In this document: piece after piece, positions 46,299 through 54,409 of the stretch
Position numbering within the stretch: the stretch's first letter is position 1
Layout of the letters: each line of letters starts with the position of its first letter
Assembly (NCBI RefSeq): GCF_900114495.1
Contig: NZ_FOZI01000002.1
Location: 620,001-684,000 of the forward strand
Reading direction: 5' to 3'
Source: Dyella sp. OK004
GTDB taxonomy: Bacteria; Pseudomonadota; Gammaproteobacteria; Xanthomonadales; Rhodanobacteraceae
Length of the DNA: 64,000 nt
The notes under the pieces: generated by a model
The model's input: only the letters and a program-made list of their open reading frames with translations
The model's database searches: none
What the model was told of the DNA's origin: nothing
Translations under genes and position numbers: made by a program

Positions 46299-47000
46299 TC
46301 AGCGGGCGATCGCAACGATGCGCTCGGGCTGGGCGTGCTCTTCCAGCAGGCTGCCATCGAGCAGCTTGGGCAGCAGTTCCAGCGCGTCCTCGAAGCCGGT
46401 GATCGGCACGTAAGGAATGCCGGCCGCACGGCAATGCTCGATCAGACGATGCTTGGCAAACACGAAATCGACACGGTCGGCCGCGCAGAAGTCAGAAGCA
46501 CCGTCGCCGATCAGCAGGGTCTTGGCGCCACTCTGGCGGGACTGCGCCACGCACGCGCACTTGCACGTACCGCTGCGGCAGCCCTCGGCCTGGAACGGCG
46601 AGGTCAGCTGCCACTGGCGCGGCGGCTGGGCCGGCGCCAGATGGTTGGCGGCGAGCGGCAGGTCGTCCAGGCCATAACGGCCCAGGATCTTGTGAATGGC
46701 GTAGTCGAGACCATCGCTGACCACGCGGATCGGCGTGTTCAGCTCACGCGTCTTGGCCACGAAAGCCGGGAAAGCATGGTCGATCCACAGGCCGCTGAGA
46801 TGCTTGTCGAGCTGGTCGCGGCTCATGTCGAGCAGATCAACCTGGCCGGTCATGCACTCACGCGAGCCGATGCGGCCGGCACGCCAATCCTGCTCGAGCG
46901 TCTCCCAGCCAGGGCGGCCGAAGCGGTCGAGCAGCGAGTCGATCACGTCCTCGACGGAGATGGTGCCGTCAAAGTCGCAGAGGATGTTCCATGCAGTCAC
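46299..47000 (-). CDS. HAD-IB phosphatase, MtnX/SerB-like
   Basis: A 233-residue cytoplasmic phosphatase starting at GTG 47000. The nucleophile motif is NILCDFDGTISVEDV (Asp9, Asp11), motif II RVVSDGLDYAI, and motif IV TLLIGDGASDFCAADRVD. This is the HAD-IB type, as in MtnX of methionine salvage or phosphoserine phosphatase. A cap insert has clustered cysteines (EGCRSGTCKCAC), which might bind a metal. It is upstream of, and probably cotranscribed with, the aminotransferase gene. The pairing fits a phosphorylated intermediate that is dephosphorylated and aminated, or the reverse, but no substrate can be named. Confidence 0.82.
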   Translation of the reverse strand: MTAWNILCDFDGTISVEDVIDSLLDRFGRPGWETLEQDWRAGRIGSRECMTGQVDLLDMSRDQLDKHLSGLWIDHAFPAFVAKTRELNTPIRVVSDGLDYAIHKILGRYGLDDLPLAANHLAPAQPPRQWQLTSPFQAEGCRSGTCKCACVAQSRQSGAKTLLIGDGASDFCAADRVDFVFAKHRLIEHCRAAGIPYVPITGFEDALELLPKLLDGSLLEEHAQPERIVAIAR

Positions 47001-47281
47001 AGAGGCAACTCGTGTTTCAGGATGGCCGCACCTTAGGCGCTACCCCCTTTCGGCCTCCTTTCTTGTGGACCATGCCTTCCGGCACACCCCGGGACCGCCT
47101 CAGGTGGCATTTCAAAAAACCGCTGCGGAACCGTCTTTGCACCTTAATGTCTAGTTCCGAAGCCAAGCCAAAGGCAGGCAAGGTATGCTTTGCCCCCTAT
47201 TCGTCACCTGCCGCCGTGAAACGCCTTCCAGCGGTCTGGCCGTCGGAGGCGCAGTCCCCTTCAGTTACCCGCGGGAGTTCC

Positions 47282-48736
47282 GTGTCCCTGTTCCCCACCA
47301 TTCCGTCGAAGACGGTCGCCAGGACGGCGCAACGGCGGATTGCCCATCGCTCCCTGGCCTTGCTGTGCCTGGCCGCCGGCCTGACCGTGCTGGCCAGCTG
47401 CTCGGTCACGCCACTGCCCGAACTCAAGCCGCCGGTGCCGGAAACCTGGCGCAACGCGCCCAACGGCGTCGCCCCGCCCAAGGCCGATCTCAAGAGCTGG
47501 TGGCAGGCGCTGGGCGATCCGGCGCTGGACGCACTGGTCAACCGCGCGCTGGAGCACAACCTGGATGTCGCACAGGCGGCTGAGCGCCTGCGCGCGGCCC
47601 GTTCACTGAGTCCGCATGCCCACGACAGCTATCTGCCCAATCTGCATGCGCGCACCAATGATGTGGTCAATCCCGACACCAGCGCCTCCTATTTCATGGT
47701 CGGCTTCGACACCGCCTGGGAATTTCCGTTGTTCGGCGCCTGGCAAAGCGCCGGTCGCGTGTCACAGGCCCAGCTGAACAGCGCGCAGGTCGGCTTGCGC
47801 GGTGTTCAGGTATCGCTGGTCGCCGAAGTCACCCGCCGCTGGATCGAGCTGCGCTCCGCGCAGCAGCAGGCCCGCCTGCTCACCGGCATCCGCGATGCGC
47901 AGAAAGAAAAGCTGCGCCTAGTGCGGACCCGAGTGAACCTGAAGCTGGCCCCGCCCGCCGAGGCCGCCCGCGCCCAGGCCGAAGTGCTGCGCGCGGAAGC
48001 CACGCTGGCCGAGCCGCAACAGGCGATCAACGCCAGCGCGCAACAACTGGCGGTGCTGCTCGGCCAGAACGAGCCCGACCCGCAGTGGCTGGAAACCGGC
48101 CCGCAGCCACGACTGGGCAGCTGGCAACTATCCTCGGCACCGGCCGACCTGCTGCGTACCCGCCCTGAGATCGCCAATGCCGAGGCCGAAGTGCTGCGCG
48201 CCGCCGGTGAGCTGGGCATGAGCCGTGCCGATATGTATCCGCACATCGGCATCGGCGCCTCGATGCAGTGGTCCATCAACATCGCCAGCAATCACCGCGC
48301 GCGCAATCACGAGGGCATTTTCTCGATCGGCCCGGTGATCGATATCCCGCTGTTCGATTGGGGCCAGCGCGTCGCCGCGGCACATGCCAAGGGACACGAA
48401 CTCAAGGCCGCCGTGTACGCCTATCGCCAGGCGGTACTGCAAGGCGTGGCCGAAGCAGAAATCGCCATGGGCGACCTGGAGCAACTGCGCGGACGCGAGC
48501 AGGCCTCGCAACAAGCCACTGAGGCACTGCAGACCGGCACCGCGGCCACGCGCAAGCGTGCTGAGCTGGGGCTGGGCAGCCATATGGATATCCAGGACAG
48601 CTTGGTCGAAGGCCAGCGCGCCGAGCTGGAACTGGTCAGCGCCATCGCTGCGCGCGACCTCGCCTACGTGTCGCTCTACAAAGCCCTGGGCGGCGCACCG
48701 ATACCGGCGCAGCCCACGCCGGGGAGCACCGACTGA
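47282..48736 (+). CDS. NodT-family outer-membrane efflux lipoprotein (TolC-like)
   Basis: A 484-residue outer-membrane channel. The start is GTG 47282, with GGGAG 5 nt upstream; the frame is open further up but without a better site. A signal with lipobox LASC leads to ELKPPVPETWRN and SWWQALGDPALDALVNRALEHN, the NodT start. Two coiled-coil repeats typical of TolC proteins follow (AAERLRAARSL..., AELELVSAIAARDLAYVSLYKALGG). Its stop overlaps the permease start as TGATG. It provides the outer-membrane exit of the exporter encoded by the next three genes. Confidence 0.9.
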   Translation: MSLFPTIPSKTVARTAQRRIAHRSLALLCLAAGLTVLASCSVTPLPELKPPVPETWRNAPNGVAPPKADLKSWWQALGDPALDALVNRALEHNLDVAQAAERLRAARSLSPHAHDSYLPNLHARTNDVVNPDTSASYFMVGFDTAWEFPLFGAWQSAGRVSQAQLNSAQVGLRGVQVSLVAEVTRRWIELRSAQQQARLLTGIRDAQKEKLRLVRTRVNLKLAPPAEAARAQAEVLRAEATLAEPQQAINASAQQLAVLLGQNEPDPQWLETGPQPRLGSWQLSSAPADLLRTRPEIANAEAEVLRAAGELGMSRADMYPHIGIGASMQWSINIASNHRARNHEGIFSIGPVIDIPLFDWGQRVAAAHAKGHELKAAVYAYRQAVLQGVAEAEIAMGDLEQLRGREQASQQATEALQTGTAATRKRAELGLGSHMDIQDSLVEGQRAELELVSAIAARDLAYVSLYKALGGAPIPAQPTPGSTD

Positions 48737-49869
48737 TGGTCGCGCTTGCCCGCAAGACATTGATCTATGAATGGCGGCGCTTCCTGCCGGCCATCGTCGC
48801 GGTGGGCTTCGCCGGCCTGCTGCAGCTGCTGCAGGCCGCGCTGGTGCTGGGCATCTTCGGCAGCGCCAGCGTCTACATCACCGGCTCTTCCGCCGACCTG
48901 TGGGCTGGTTACCCCGGCACTCAGAGCGTGAATCTGGGACGCCCGATCGACACCGGCGTGGAGATGCGGCTGCTGATGGACCCGGCCGTGACCAAGGTGG
49001 AGCCGTTCCATTGGGTGGACGCCGACTGGCGCGGCCCGAACGATACCGGCGGCGTGTCGGTATTCGTCTCCGGCATCGATGCGCGGCCCGACAGCATGAT
49101 GTTCGCCCGCGCGCTGCCGGCCACATTGCGCGCGCGCCTGAACGAGCCGGATGCGGTGATCGTCGATCGCGCCGACCTCGGCAGCCTCGGCGTGAGCGTT
49201 GGCGACACCGCAGTCATCAACGGCCATCGCGTGCGCGTGGTCGGCGTGAGCAGCGGCCTGCGCGCGCTCGGCGGTGTGAATGTGGTGGCCTCGCTGGCCA
49301 CCGCGCGCGAGCTGGACACCGATCCGGCCAACGCCAATCGCATGACCTACTTTGTCGCCAAGGTGAACGATCCGGACAAGGCCGAGGAGATCGCGCAGCG
49401 CCTGCGTGGCTCCAACACGTTCGGCAACTATGACGTGTGGACGGCGCGCGACTTCGCGCGCCGTTCGCAGTTCTATTGGATGTTCGACACCGGTGCTGGT
49501 GCCGGCGTGCTGTTCCTCGCCGGCATCGTGTTCCTGGTAGGTGCCGTGATCACCAGCCAGACCCTGGTCGCCGCGGTGATCGGCTCGATCCGCGAGTACG
49601 CCACGCTCAACGCGCTGGGCGTCGGCGTCGGCGCCCTGCGCAAGGTGGTGATGGAGCAGGCCTTCTGGGTGGGCGCCCTTGGCCTGATCGGAAGTGCCGT
49701 GCTGGGTGCGCTGTTCTTTTTCTTCGCGCGCAGCCGCAGCGTGCCGGTGGAACTCAACCCGATCGCCACCGTCGGCTGCCTTCTGCTCGGCATGGGCTTG
49801 GCGATCGTCTCCGGCCTCGCCGCGATGCGCAGCCTGCGTCGCGCCGATCCCGCGACGCTGTTGAGGTAA
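48736..49869 (+). CDS. ABC exporter permease, FtsX/DevC-like
   Basis: A 377-residue inner-membrane permease. An N-terminal helix (FLPAIVAVGFAGLLQLLQAALVLGIFG) is followed by a periplasmic MacB-like core domain of about 200 residues and three C-terminal helices. AGIVFLVGAVITSQTLVAAVIGSIREYATLNALG carries the FtsX signature. This topology matches DevC of DevBCA exporters. It overlaps the OMF gene and precedes the ATPase gene by 3 bp. Confidence 0.88.
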   Translation: MVALARKTLIYEWRRFLPAIVAVGFAGLLQLLQAALVLGIFGSASVYITGSSADLWAGYPGTQSVNLGRPIDTGVEMRLLMDPAVTKVEPFHWVDADWRGPNDTGGVSVFVSGIDARPDSMMFARALPATLRARLNEPDAVIVDRADLGSLGVSVGDTAVINGHRVRVVGVSSGLRALGGVNVVASLATARELDTDPANANRMTYFVAKVNDPDKAEEIAQRLRGSNTFGNYDVWTARDFARRSQFYWMFDTGAGAGVLFLAGIVFLVGAVITSQTLVAAVIGSIREYATLNALGVGVGALRKVVMEQAFWVGALGLIGSAVLGALFFFFARSRSVPVELNPIATVGCLLLGMGLAIVSGLAAMRSLRRADPATLLR

Positions 49870-49872
49870 GCC

Positions 49873-50628
49873 ATGGCGAGCCAACCCATGCCATCAGCAT
49901 CCATCTCCCTGCAGGCGCGCGGCGTCAGCAAGTCGTTCGAATCCGGCCGCGTGCGCAGCACCGTGCTGCACGATCTCACACTGGACATGCGCGCCAGCGA
50001 GCTCACGCTGATCTCAGGCCCTTCCGGCTGCGGCAAGAGCACACTGCTGGCGATCCTCAGCGGTCTGCAGCGGCCAGACGCTGGCCAGGTGATCGCGCTG
50101 GGCCAGGACCTGGGCCTGCTCGACATCCGCGCACTCGAACGCTTCCGCCTGCTGCACACCGGCTTCGTATTCCAGGGCTTCAACCTATTTCCCGCCTTGA
50201 ATGCAGTGGAACAGGTCGAGCTGCCGCTGAGTTACCTGGGCCTGTCGCCCTCCGAGGCACGCCGCCGCGCGGTGGACTCGCTGGAAGAAGTCGGCCTGGG
50301 GACGCGCATGGAGCTGCGCCCGTCCGAACTCTCCGGCGGCGAGAAGCAGCGCGTGGCGATCGCCCGCGCATTGGCCAAGGAGCCCGAGCTACTGTTCGCC
50401 GACGAGCCGACCAGCGCGCTTGACGCCGCCAACGGCCAGATCATCATCGATATCCTGCACCGTATCGCGCGCACTCACGGCACCACGGTGCTGTGCGTCA
50501 GCCACGATCCGCGTCTGGTCGGCCATGCCGACCGCGTTCTTGCCATGGAAGACGGTCGTATCCTGAGCGATCGCAGCCCGCCGTCCACCACGACCGCCGT
50601 CCCCGGCCTCAAGGAATCCTCTGCATGA
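49873..50628 (+). CDS. ABC exporter ATP-binding protein, DevA/LolD/MacB-like
   Basis: A 251-residue ATPase with Walker A GPSGCGKSTLL, Q-loop FVFQGFNLFPALNAVEQVELPL, signature LSGGEKQRVAIARALAKEP and Walker B LLFADEPTSALD, then the H-loop in VLCVSHDPR. It belongs to the MacB/LolD/DevA branch that powers envelope export through FtsX-type permeases. Its stop overlaps the adaptor start as ATGA, so the subunits are translated together. Confidence 0.93.
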   Translation: MASQPMPSASISLQARGVSKSFESGRVRSTVLHDLTLDMRASELTLISGPSGCGKSTLLAILSGLQRPDAGQVIALGQDLGLLDIRALERFRLLHTGFVFQGFNLFPALNAVEQVELPLSYLGLSPSEARRRAVDSLEEVGLGTRMELRPSELSGGEKQRVAIARALAKEPELLFADEPTSALDAANGQIIIDILHRIARTHGTTVLCVSHDPRLVGHADRVLAMEDGRILSDRSPPSTTTAVPGLKESSA

Positions 50629-51569
50629 GTTCGCGCCTGTTCCGTCCGCTGATCGTCCTGGCCGTCGCCTCCTTCGCGCTGGCCGGCTGTTCGCGCGACG
50701 ACTCCGCCAGCCACAAGGCCGCCGCACAGGCGGCAACGGCTCAATACGTGGCGGTGGCGCGCGGACGCATCGACATCGAAGGCGGCCTGCTCAAGTTGAG
50801 CTTTGCGCGCGATGGCGTGGTGGCCGACATCAAGGTCCATGAAGGCGACCACGTGCGCAAAGGCCAGCTGCTGTCCGCGCTGGATACCGAACCCGCACGC
50901 CTGGCGGTCACCTCGGCGGAAGCCGAGCAGAAGCAGGCCGAAGCGCAGGCCAAACTGCTCGAGTCGCGCATCAAGGCCGCCACGCAACGCGCCGAGCGCC
51001 TCACCGCTGCCGCCGCGGCCGGTGCCGGCGACAGCCAAAGTGCCGACGACGCCCGCGAGAACGCGCAACAACTGCAGGGCGAGCTGGACAACGCGAAGGC
51101 TTCCGCCGCCATGGCTGCGCAGAAGCTTGCCGGTGCGAAATACGAACTGTCGCAGCGCAGCCTGCTCGCGCCGGTCGACGGCCAGGTGGTGCAGCGGCAG
51201 ATCCAGCCCGGTGCGCTCGCCTCGCCGCAAAGCGGCCCGGCTTTTGTGCTGCTGCCCGACCAGCCACGTATCGTGCGCGCCGAGCTCAACGAATCGTTCG
51301 TGCGCGCAGTAACTCCGGGCATGCAGGCGGAAGTCGCGGATGACAGCGGCAGCGGCATGCCCAACCTCACCGCGCATGTGTTGCGCATCGGCACCGTGTT
51401 CGGCGCCAGCACGCTGGAAGACGATCCGCTAGTGCGCGCCAACACCCGCACGGTGGAATGCGTGCTCAGCTTCGACCAGCCCCCGCCGGCTTCCGTGCGT
51501 ATCGGCCAGCGCGTACTGGTGCGCTTCCCACCGGCAGGCACCGACACCAAGGCCGCCCCGGCGCAGTGA
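50625..51569 (+). CDS. HlyD/MFP periplasmic adaptor lipoprotein of the ABC exporter
   Basis: A 314-residue adaptor with lipobox LAGC and a biotinyl-lipoyl half-motif GVVADIKVHEGDHVRKGQLLSALD. A long coiled coil (AEAEQKQAEAQAKLLESRIK...NAKASAAMAAQKL) and a second lipoyl half, LLAPVDGQVVQRQIQPG, follow. It bridges permease and outer-membrane channel. The ATG at 50625 overlaps the ATPase stop as ATGA. Its own stop overlaps the next start as GTGA. Confidence 0.9.
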   Translation: MSSRLFRPLIVLAVASFALAGCSRDDSASHKAAAQAATAQYVAVARGRIDIEGGLLKLSFARDGVVADIKVHEGDHVRKGQLLSALDTEPARLAVTSAEAEQKQAEAQAKLLESRIKAATQRAERLTAAAAAGAGDSQSADDARENAQQLQGELDNAKASAAMAAQKLAGAKYELSQRSLLAPVDGQVVQRQIQPGALASPQSGPAFVLLPDQPRIVRAELNESFVRAVTPGMQAEVADDSGSGMPNLTAHVLRIGTVFGASTLEDDPLVRANTRTVECVLSFDQPPPASVRIGQRVLVRFPPAGTDTKAAPAQ

Positions 51570-52381
51570 GCCTGACGTTGCGTTTCCCGGGTCGCATTAC
51601 ACATTGGCTGCTCACCGCTCTATTGGGCGGCGGCCTGCTGGCAGGCGCACCGAGTTACGCGGATGACGTGCAGGGCGCCGATGACAGCCTGCCCAATATG
51701 CTGGGCGTCGGTGTCATCCACCTGCCTCGATGGCAAGGCGCGCGCGTGCATCGCGACCAGCTCGCCCCCTATATCGAAGTCGAGCTGGACGACCGCCTCA
51801 CTCTGTCCACCGATGACGGCGTCACGCTGGACTTGATTCACGCCGAGCGTCTTCACGGTGGCCTGTTCGGCAACTACCAATGGGGACGCAGCCGCGAGGA
51901 TCTTGGCTCGCGTCTCGGCGGCATCGTCAACAGCCTGTCGCCCCGCCTCAATGCCGGCGGCTACGTGGAGTACGACCTCAACAAGGCGCAGAACCTTGGC
52001 GTCACGCTGTCGCATGACACGCAGGGTGCCGGCGTCTATCTCAATATGTATGCGGTGACCGGACTGCCACCGCTGGGCAGCTACCAGCACAGCCTGCAAC
52101 TGCAGCTGCAGTCGATGAATGGCCCGGCCATGCGCCGCTTCTTCGGACTCACGCCGGCGCAGGCCACGCAACTTGGCGTGAACGCGTGGCGTCCCGGCGC
52201 TGGTGCGCAACAAATGGCGCTGGAATACGACGCCATGATTCCCCTCGGCGACTCGCTCGCCGCGGTGTTCTCGCTGAACTTCGCGCGCCTGCTCGGCGAC
52301 GCGGCCGACAGTCCGCTGGTGCGCTACTACGGCTCGCCTTATCAGTTCACCGGCTCGCTCGCGCTGGTCTATCGCTTCTGA
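51566..52381 (+). CDS. MipA/OmpV family outer-membrane protein
   Basis: A 271-residue protein starting at GTG 51566, which overlaps the adaptor stop. A signal peptide (WLLTALLGGGLLAGAPSYA) precedes a beta-barrel with LGVGVIHLPRWQGARVHRDQ, VEYDLNKAQNLGVTLSHDT and terminal ...GSLALVYRF ending in Phe. MipA family members were first described as scaffold partners of murein enzymes, and other OmpV proteins occur near regulators of envelope stress. As fifth gene of the exporter operon it may be an outer-membrane accessory of the transported substrate. Confidence 0.82.
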   Translation: MSLTLRFPGRITHWLLTALLGGGLLAGAPSYADDVQGADDSLPNMLGVGVIHLPRWQGARVHRDQLAPYIEVELDDRLTLSTDDGVTLDLIHAERLHGGLFGNYQWGRSREDLGSRLGGIVNSLSPRLNAGGYVEYDLNKAQNLGVTLSHDTQGAGVYLNMYAVTGLPPLGSYQHSLQLQLQSMNGPAMRRFFGLTPAQATQLGVNAWRPGAGAQQMALEYDAMIPLGDSLAAVFSLNFARLLGDAADSPLVRYYGSPYQFTGSLALVYRF

Positions 52382-52408
52382 CGCGCGCGCGATGAAGCGC
52401 GCGCCGAC

Positions 52409-52738
52409 TCAACGGTTATCACGCGTCCAAATGCCGCCGTGCGCCTCGCGCACCGGAAAGCTGGCGATCGGCTCGTAGGCCGGCGGACACGTGACCGCGC
52501 CCGTACGCAGGTCGAAGCGCGCACCGTGACGCGGACACTCCACTTCGAAGCCGTGCACTTCACCGCCGGCAAGATCGCCACCGTCATGCGTGCACACATC
52601 CTCGACCGCATACAGATCGCCGTCGATGTTGTACACAGCGATGGGCGTGTCGCCGTCGTAGACCACCTTGAACTCACCCGGCAGCATTTCGCTGCGCGTA
52701 CCGACGAAGATCCAGTCCTTCAGGTCGTCGTCGCTCAT
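52409..52738 (-). CDS. Rieske [2Fe-2S] ferredoxin-type protein
   Basis: A 109-residue soluble Rieske protein. The cluster ligands are C-x-H in EDVCTHDGGDL and C-x2-H in VECPRHGARFDL, with RTGAVTCPPAYEPI following. Such small Rieske proteins serve as ferredoxin components of oxygenases, but no oxygenase gene is near. The ATG at 52738 overlaps the stop of the upstream GNAT gene as ATGA, so the two are coupled. It converges on the mipA-like gene with a 27-bp gap. Confidence 0.9.
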   Translation of the reverse strand: MSDDDLKDWIFVGTRSEMLPGEFKVVYDGDTPIAVYNIDGDLYAVEDVCTHDGGDLAGGEVHGFEVECPRHGARFDLRTGAVTCPPAYEPIASFPVREAHGGIWTRDNR

Positions 52739-53283
52739 GCCACCGCCCCTGCGAGGGGCTTCACCATCCATTCGAAGCGAAGATCCTCACGAAGCGGAAT
52801 GCCGAAACGCGCATCGCCATAAGGGAATGGGCGGAACTCACCGGTGCGCTGATAACCGCGGCGTTCGTACCACGCGATCAGTTCGGCGCGCTGCTCGATC
52901 ACCGTCATGCGCATCGCCACGCAACGCCATTCATCGCGCGCGACGCGTTCGGCTTCGGCGAGCAAGGCCTTGCCGACGCCGGCCATCTGCAAATCGGGAT
53001 TCACGGCGAACATGCCGAAGTAACCGGCATCGCCCTGCCGCTCGATATGGCAGCAGGCAAGCAGCACGCCATCGCGCTCCGCCAGCAGCACCAGGCTGTC
53101 CGGCTGGCCAAGCAGCGCGGAGACACCCGCGGCATCGGTGCGCTGCCCGTCGAGCAGATCGGATTCGGTGGTCCAGCCGCGCCGGCCAGAGTCGCCGCGA
53201 TAGGCGGACTCCACCAGGGCGACTACAGCGTGGATATCGGCGGTCCCGGCCGCCCGGAAAACGGGAACAGAGGTTTCGGACAT
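52735..53283 (-). CDS. GNAT family N-acetyltransferase
   Basis: A 182-residue GNAT enzyme. VPVFRAAGTADIHAVVALVESAYRG opens the fold, FAVNPDLQMAGVGKALLAEAE is the acetyl-CoA motif A (Q/RxxGxG/A) and ELIAWYERRGYQRTGEFRPFP is motif B. I chose the ATG at 53283; the open frame upstream runs through a hairpin and into yncE. The Rieske gene overlaps its stop. Substrate unknown. Confidence 0.85.
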   Translation of the reverse strand: MSETSVPVFRAAGTADIHAVVALVESAYRGDSGRRGWTTESDLLDGQRTDAAGVSALLGQPDSLVLLAERDGVLLACCHIERQGDAGYFGMFAVNPDLQMAGVGKALLAEAERVARDEWRCVAMRMTVIEQRAELIAWYERRGYQRTGEFRPFPYGDARFGIPLREDLRFEWMVKPLAGAVA

Positions 53284-53311
53284 CCGCGCATGATAATCCG
53301 CCACCCCACCA

Positions 53312-53338
53312 CGGCGGTACACGCATGGCGTACCGCCG
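53312..53338. other. Hairpin between yncE-like and GNAT genes
   Basis: Perfect 9-bp stem CGGCGGTAC/GTACCGCCG with a 9-nt loop, located just after the stop of the yncE-like gene. There is no T-run on either strand, so it is at best a weak or factor-dependent terminator, or an mRNA-end stabiliser. Confidence 0.35.
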
Positions 53339-53350
53339 CAGATCCGGAAC

Positions 53351-54364
53351 TTAGTGCGGCGCCACCACCAGCACACCAAAACCTTCCACCGGCTTGCCCT
53401 TGCCGGACGCACTGGCAGCCGCGAGGTAGACCGTATGGCTCTGTGGATCGAGCGCCAAGGTGCGCGCACTCTTCTGCGTCGGCAGATTGCCAAGCAGGCG
53501 GTAATGGTCAGCATCATCCTGCGCCACCACACTAAGCGTGCCTTCGCCGCCCGAGCTCAGCACGACCTGGCGTTGCGCATCGAACACCACTGCATCGGGG
53601 TCTTTGCCGATCGCCAGCTTGGCCACCTGGTGCCCGTCATGGGCATCGGTCACCACCATCCAACCGTTGGCACACACCGAGAACAGCCGCTGATGCACGG
53701 CATCCAGCGCCAGACCGGTGGGTCCATCACACGGTTCCAGCGACCACACGTTCAACACCTTCTTCGTCGCCAGATCCACGCGCGCGAGCTGGTTCTTGTC
53801 TTCCAGATTGAGAAACAGCTGGCCCTTGCCGTCGGCAACGGCGAACTCCGGGCGGCCCGGCACCGCGATGGTCCCCAGCTCCTTGCCCGCCTGCGCATCG
53901 ATGATGCTGATGTTGCCGCTATGCCCGTTCATGGTGAGCAGATGGCCGGAAGCGTCGTCAAACACGATCGCATCCGGATCCTTGCCGCTGATCGCGATGT
54001 GCCCGGTGACCTTCAGCGTATCGGTATCGATGACGGTCACGTTGTCGCCGTGACCGTTGCTCACGAACGCCTGATGTTTCGACGGCAGCAACGCCACGCC
54101 ATGCGCGTGCTGCATACCCGGAATCTCAGTCAGCAACTTGCCCGAAACGGTATCCATCACCATCACGCGGTCGTCGCGGGCAATGAACAGCCGGTGCGCT
54201 GCCGCATCCAAGCTCAGATAATCCCAGCCACCGCTACCACCCAGCGCGTAGTGCTTGGTGACTGCATAAGGCTGCTCGGCGGCAGTTCCCGCTGTCGACG
54301 GCGCCACGACGGCTACGCCGAGCAACAGCGCGATCGACAACGCAAGGAAAGACGACTTTTTCAT
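53351..54364 (-). CDS. YncE-like periplasmic beta-propeller protein
   Basis: A 337-residue exported protein with signal peptide MKKSSFLALSIALLLGVAVV and about seven YVTN-type propeller repeats. Examples are HRLFIARDDRVMVMDTVSGKL, HQAFVSNGHGDNVTVIDTDTL and GHLLTMNGHSGNISIIDAQAG. In E. coli yncE lies next to yncD (pqqU), a TonB-dependent receptor for pyrroloquinoline quinone. Here too the gene follows a TonB-dependent receptor by 45 bp on the same strand. The function of YncE is unclear; it may bind or present the receptor's ligand. Confidence 0.82.
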   Translation of the reverse strand: MKKSSFLALSIALLLGVAVVAPSTAGTAAEQPYAVTKHYALGGSGGWDYLSLDAAAHRLFIARDDRVMVMDTVSGKLLTEIPGMQHAHGVALLPSKHQAFVSNGHGDNVTVIDTDTLKVTGHIAISGKDPDAIVFDDASGHLLTMNGHSGNISIIDAQAGKELGTIAVPGRPEFAVADGKGQLFLNLEDKNQLARVDLATKKVLNVWSLEPCDGPTGLALDAVHQRLFSVCANGWMVVTDAHDGHQVAKLAIGKDPDAVVFDAQRQVVLSSGGEGTLSVVAQDDADHYRLLGNLPTQKSARTLALDPQSHTVYLAAASASGKGKPVEGFGVLVVAPH

Positions 54365-54409
54365 GCAAGGTCCCAGGTTGGATAGAGAAATGGGCTAGTA
54401 GAGAAATGA

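Noticed and set aside
44911-46413. A 500-codon open frame antisense to the aminotransferase and phosphatase
   Set aside because: Crosses two genes with clear active-site motifs; a codon-bias shadow.
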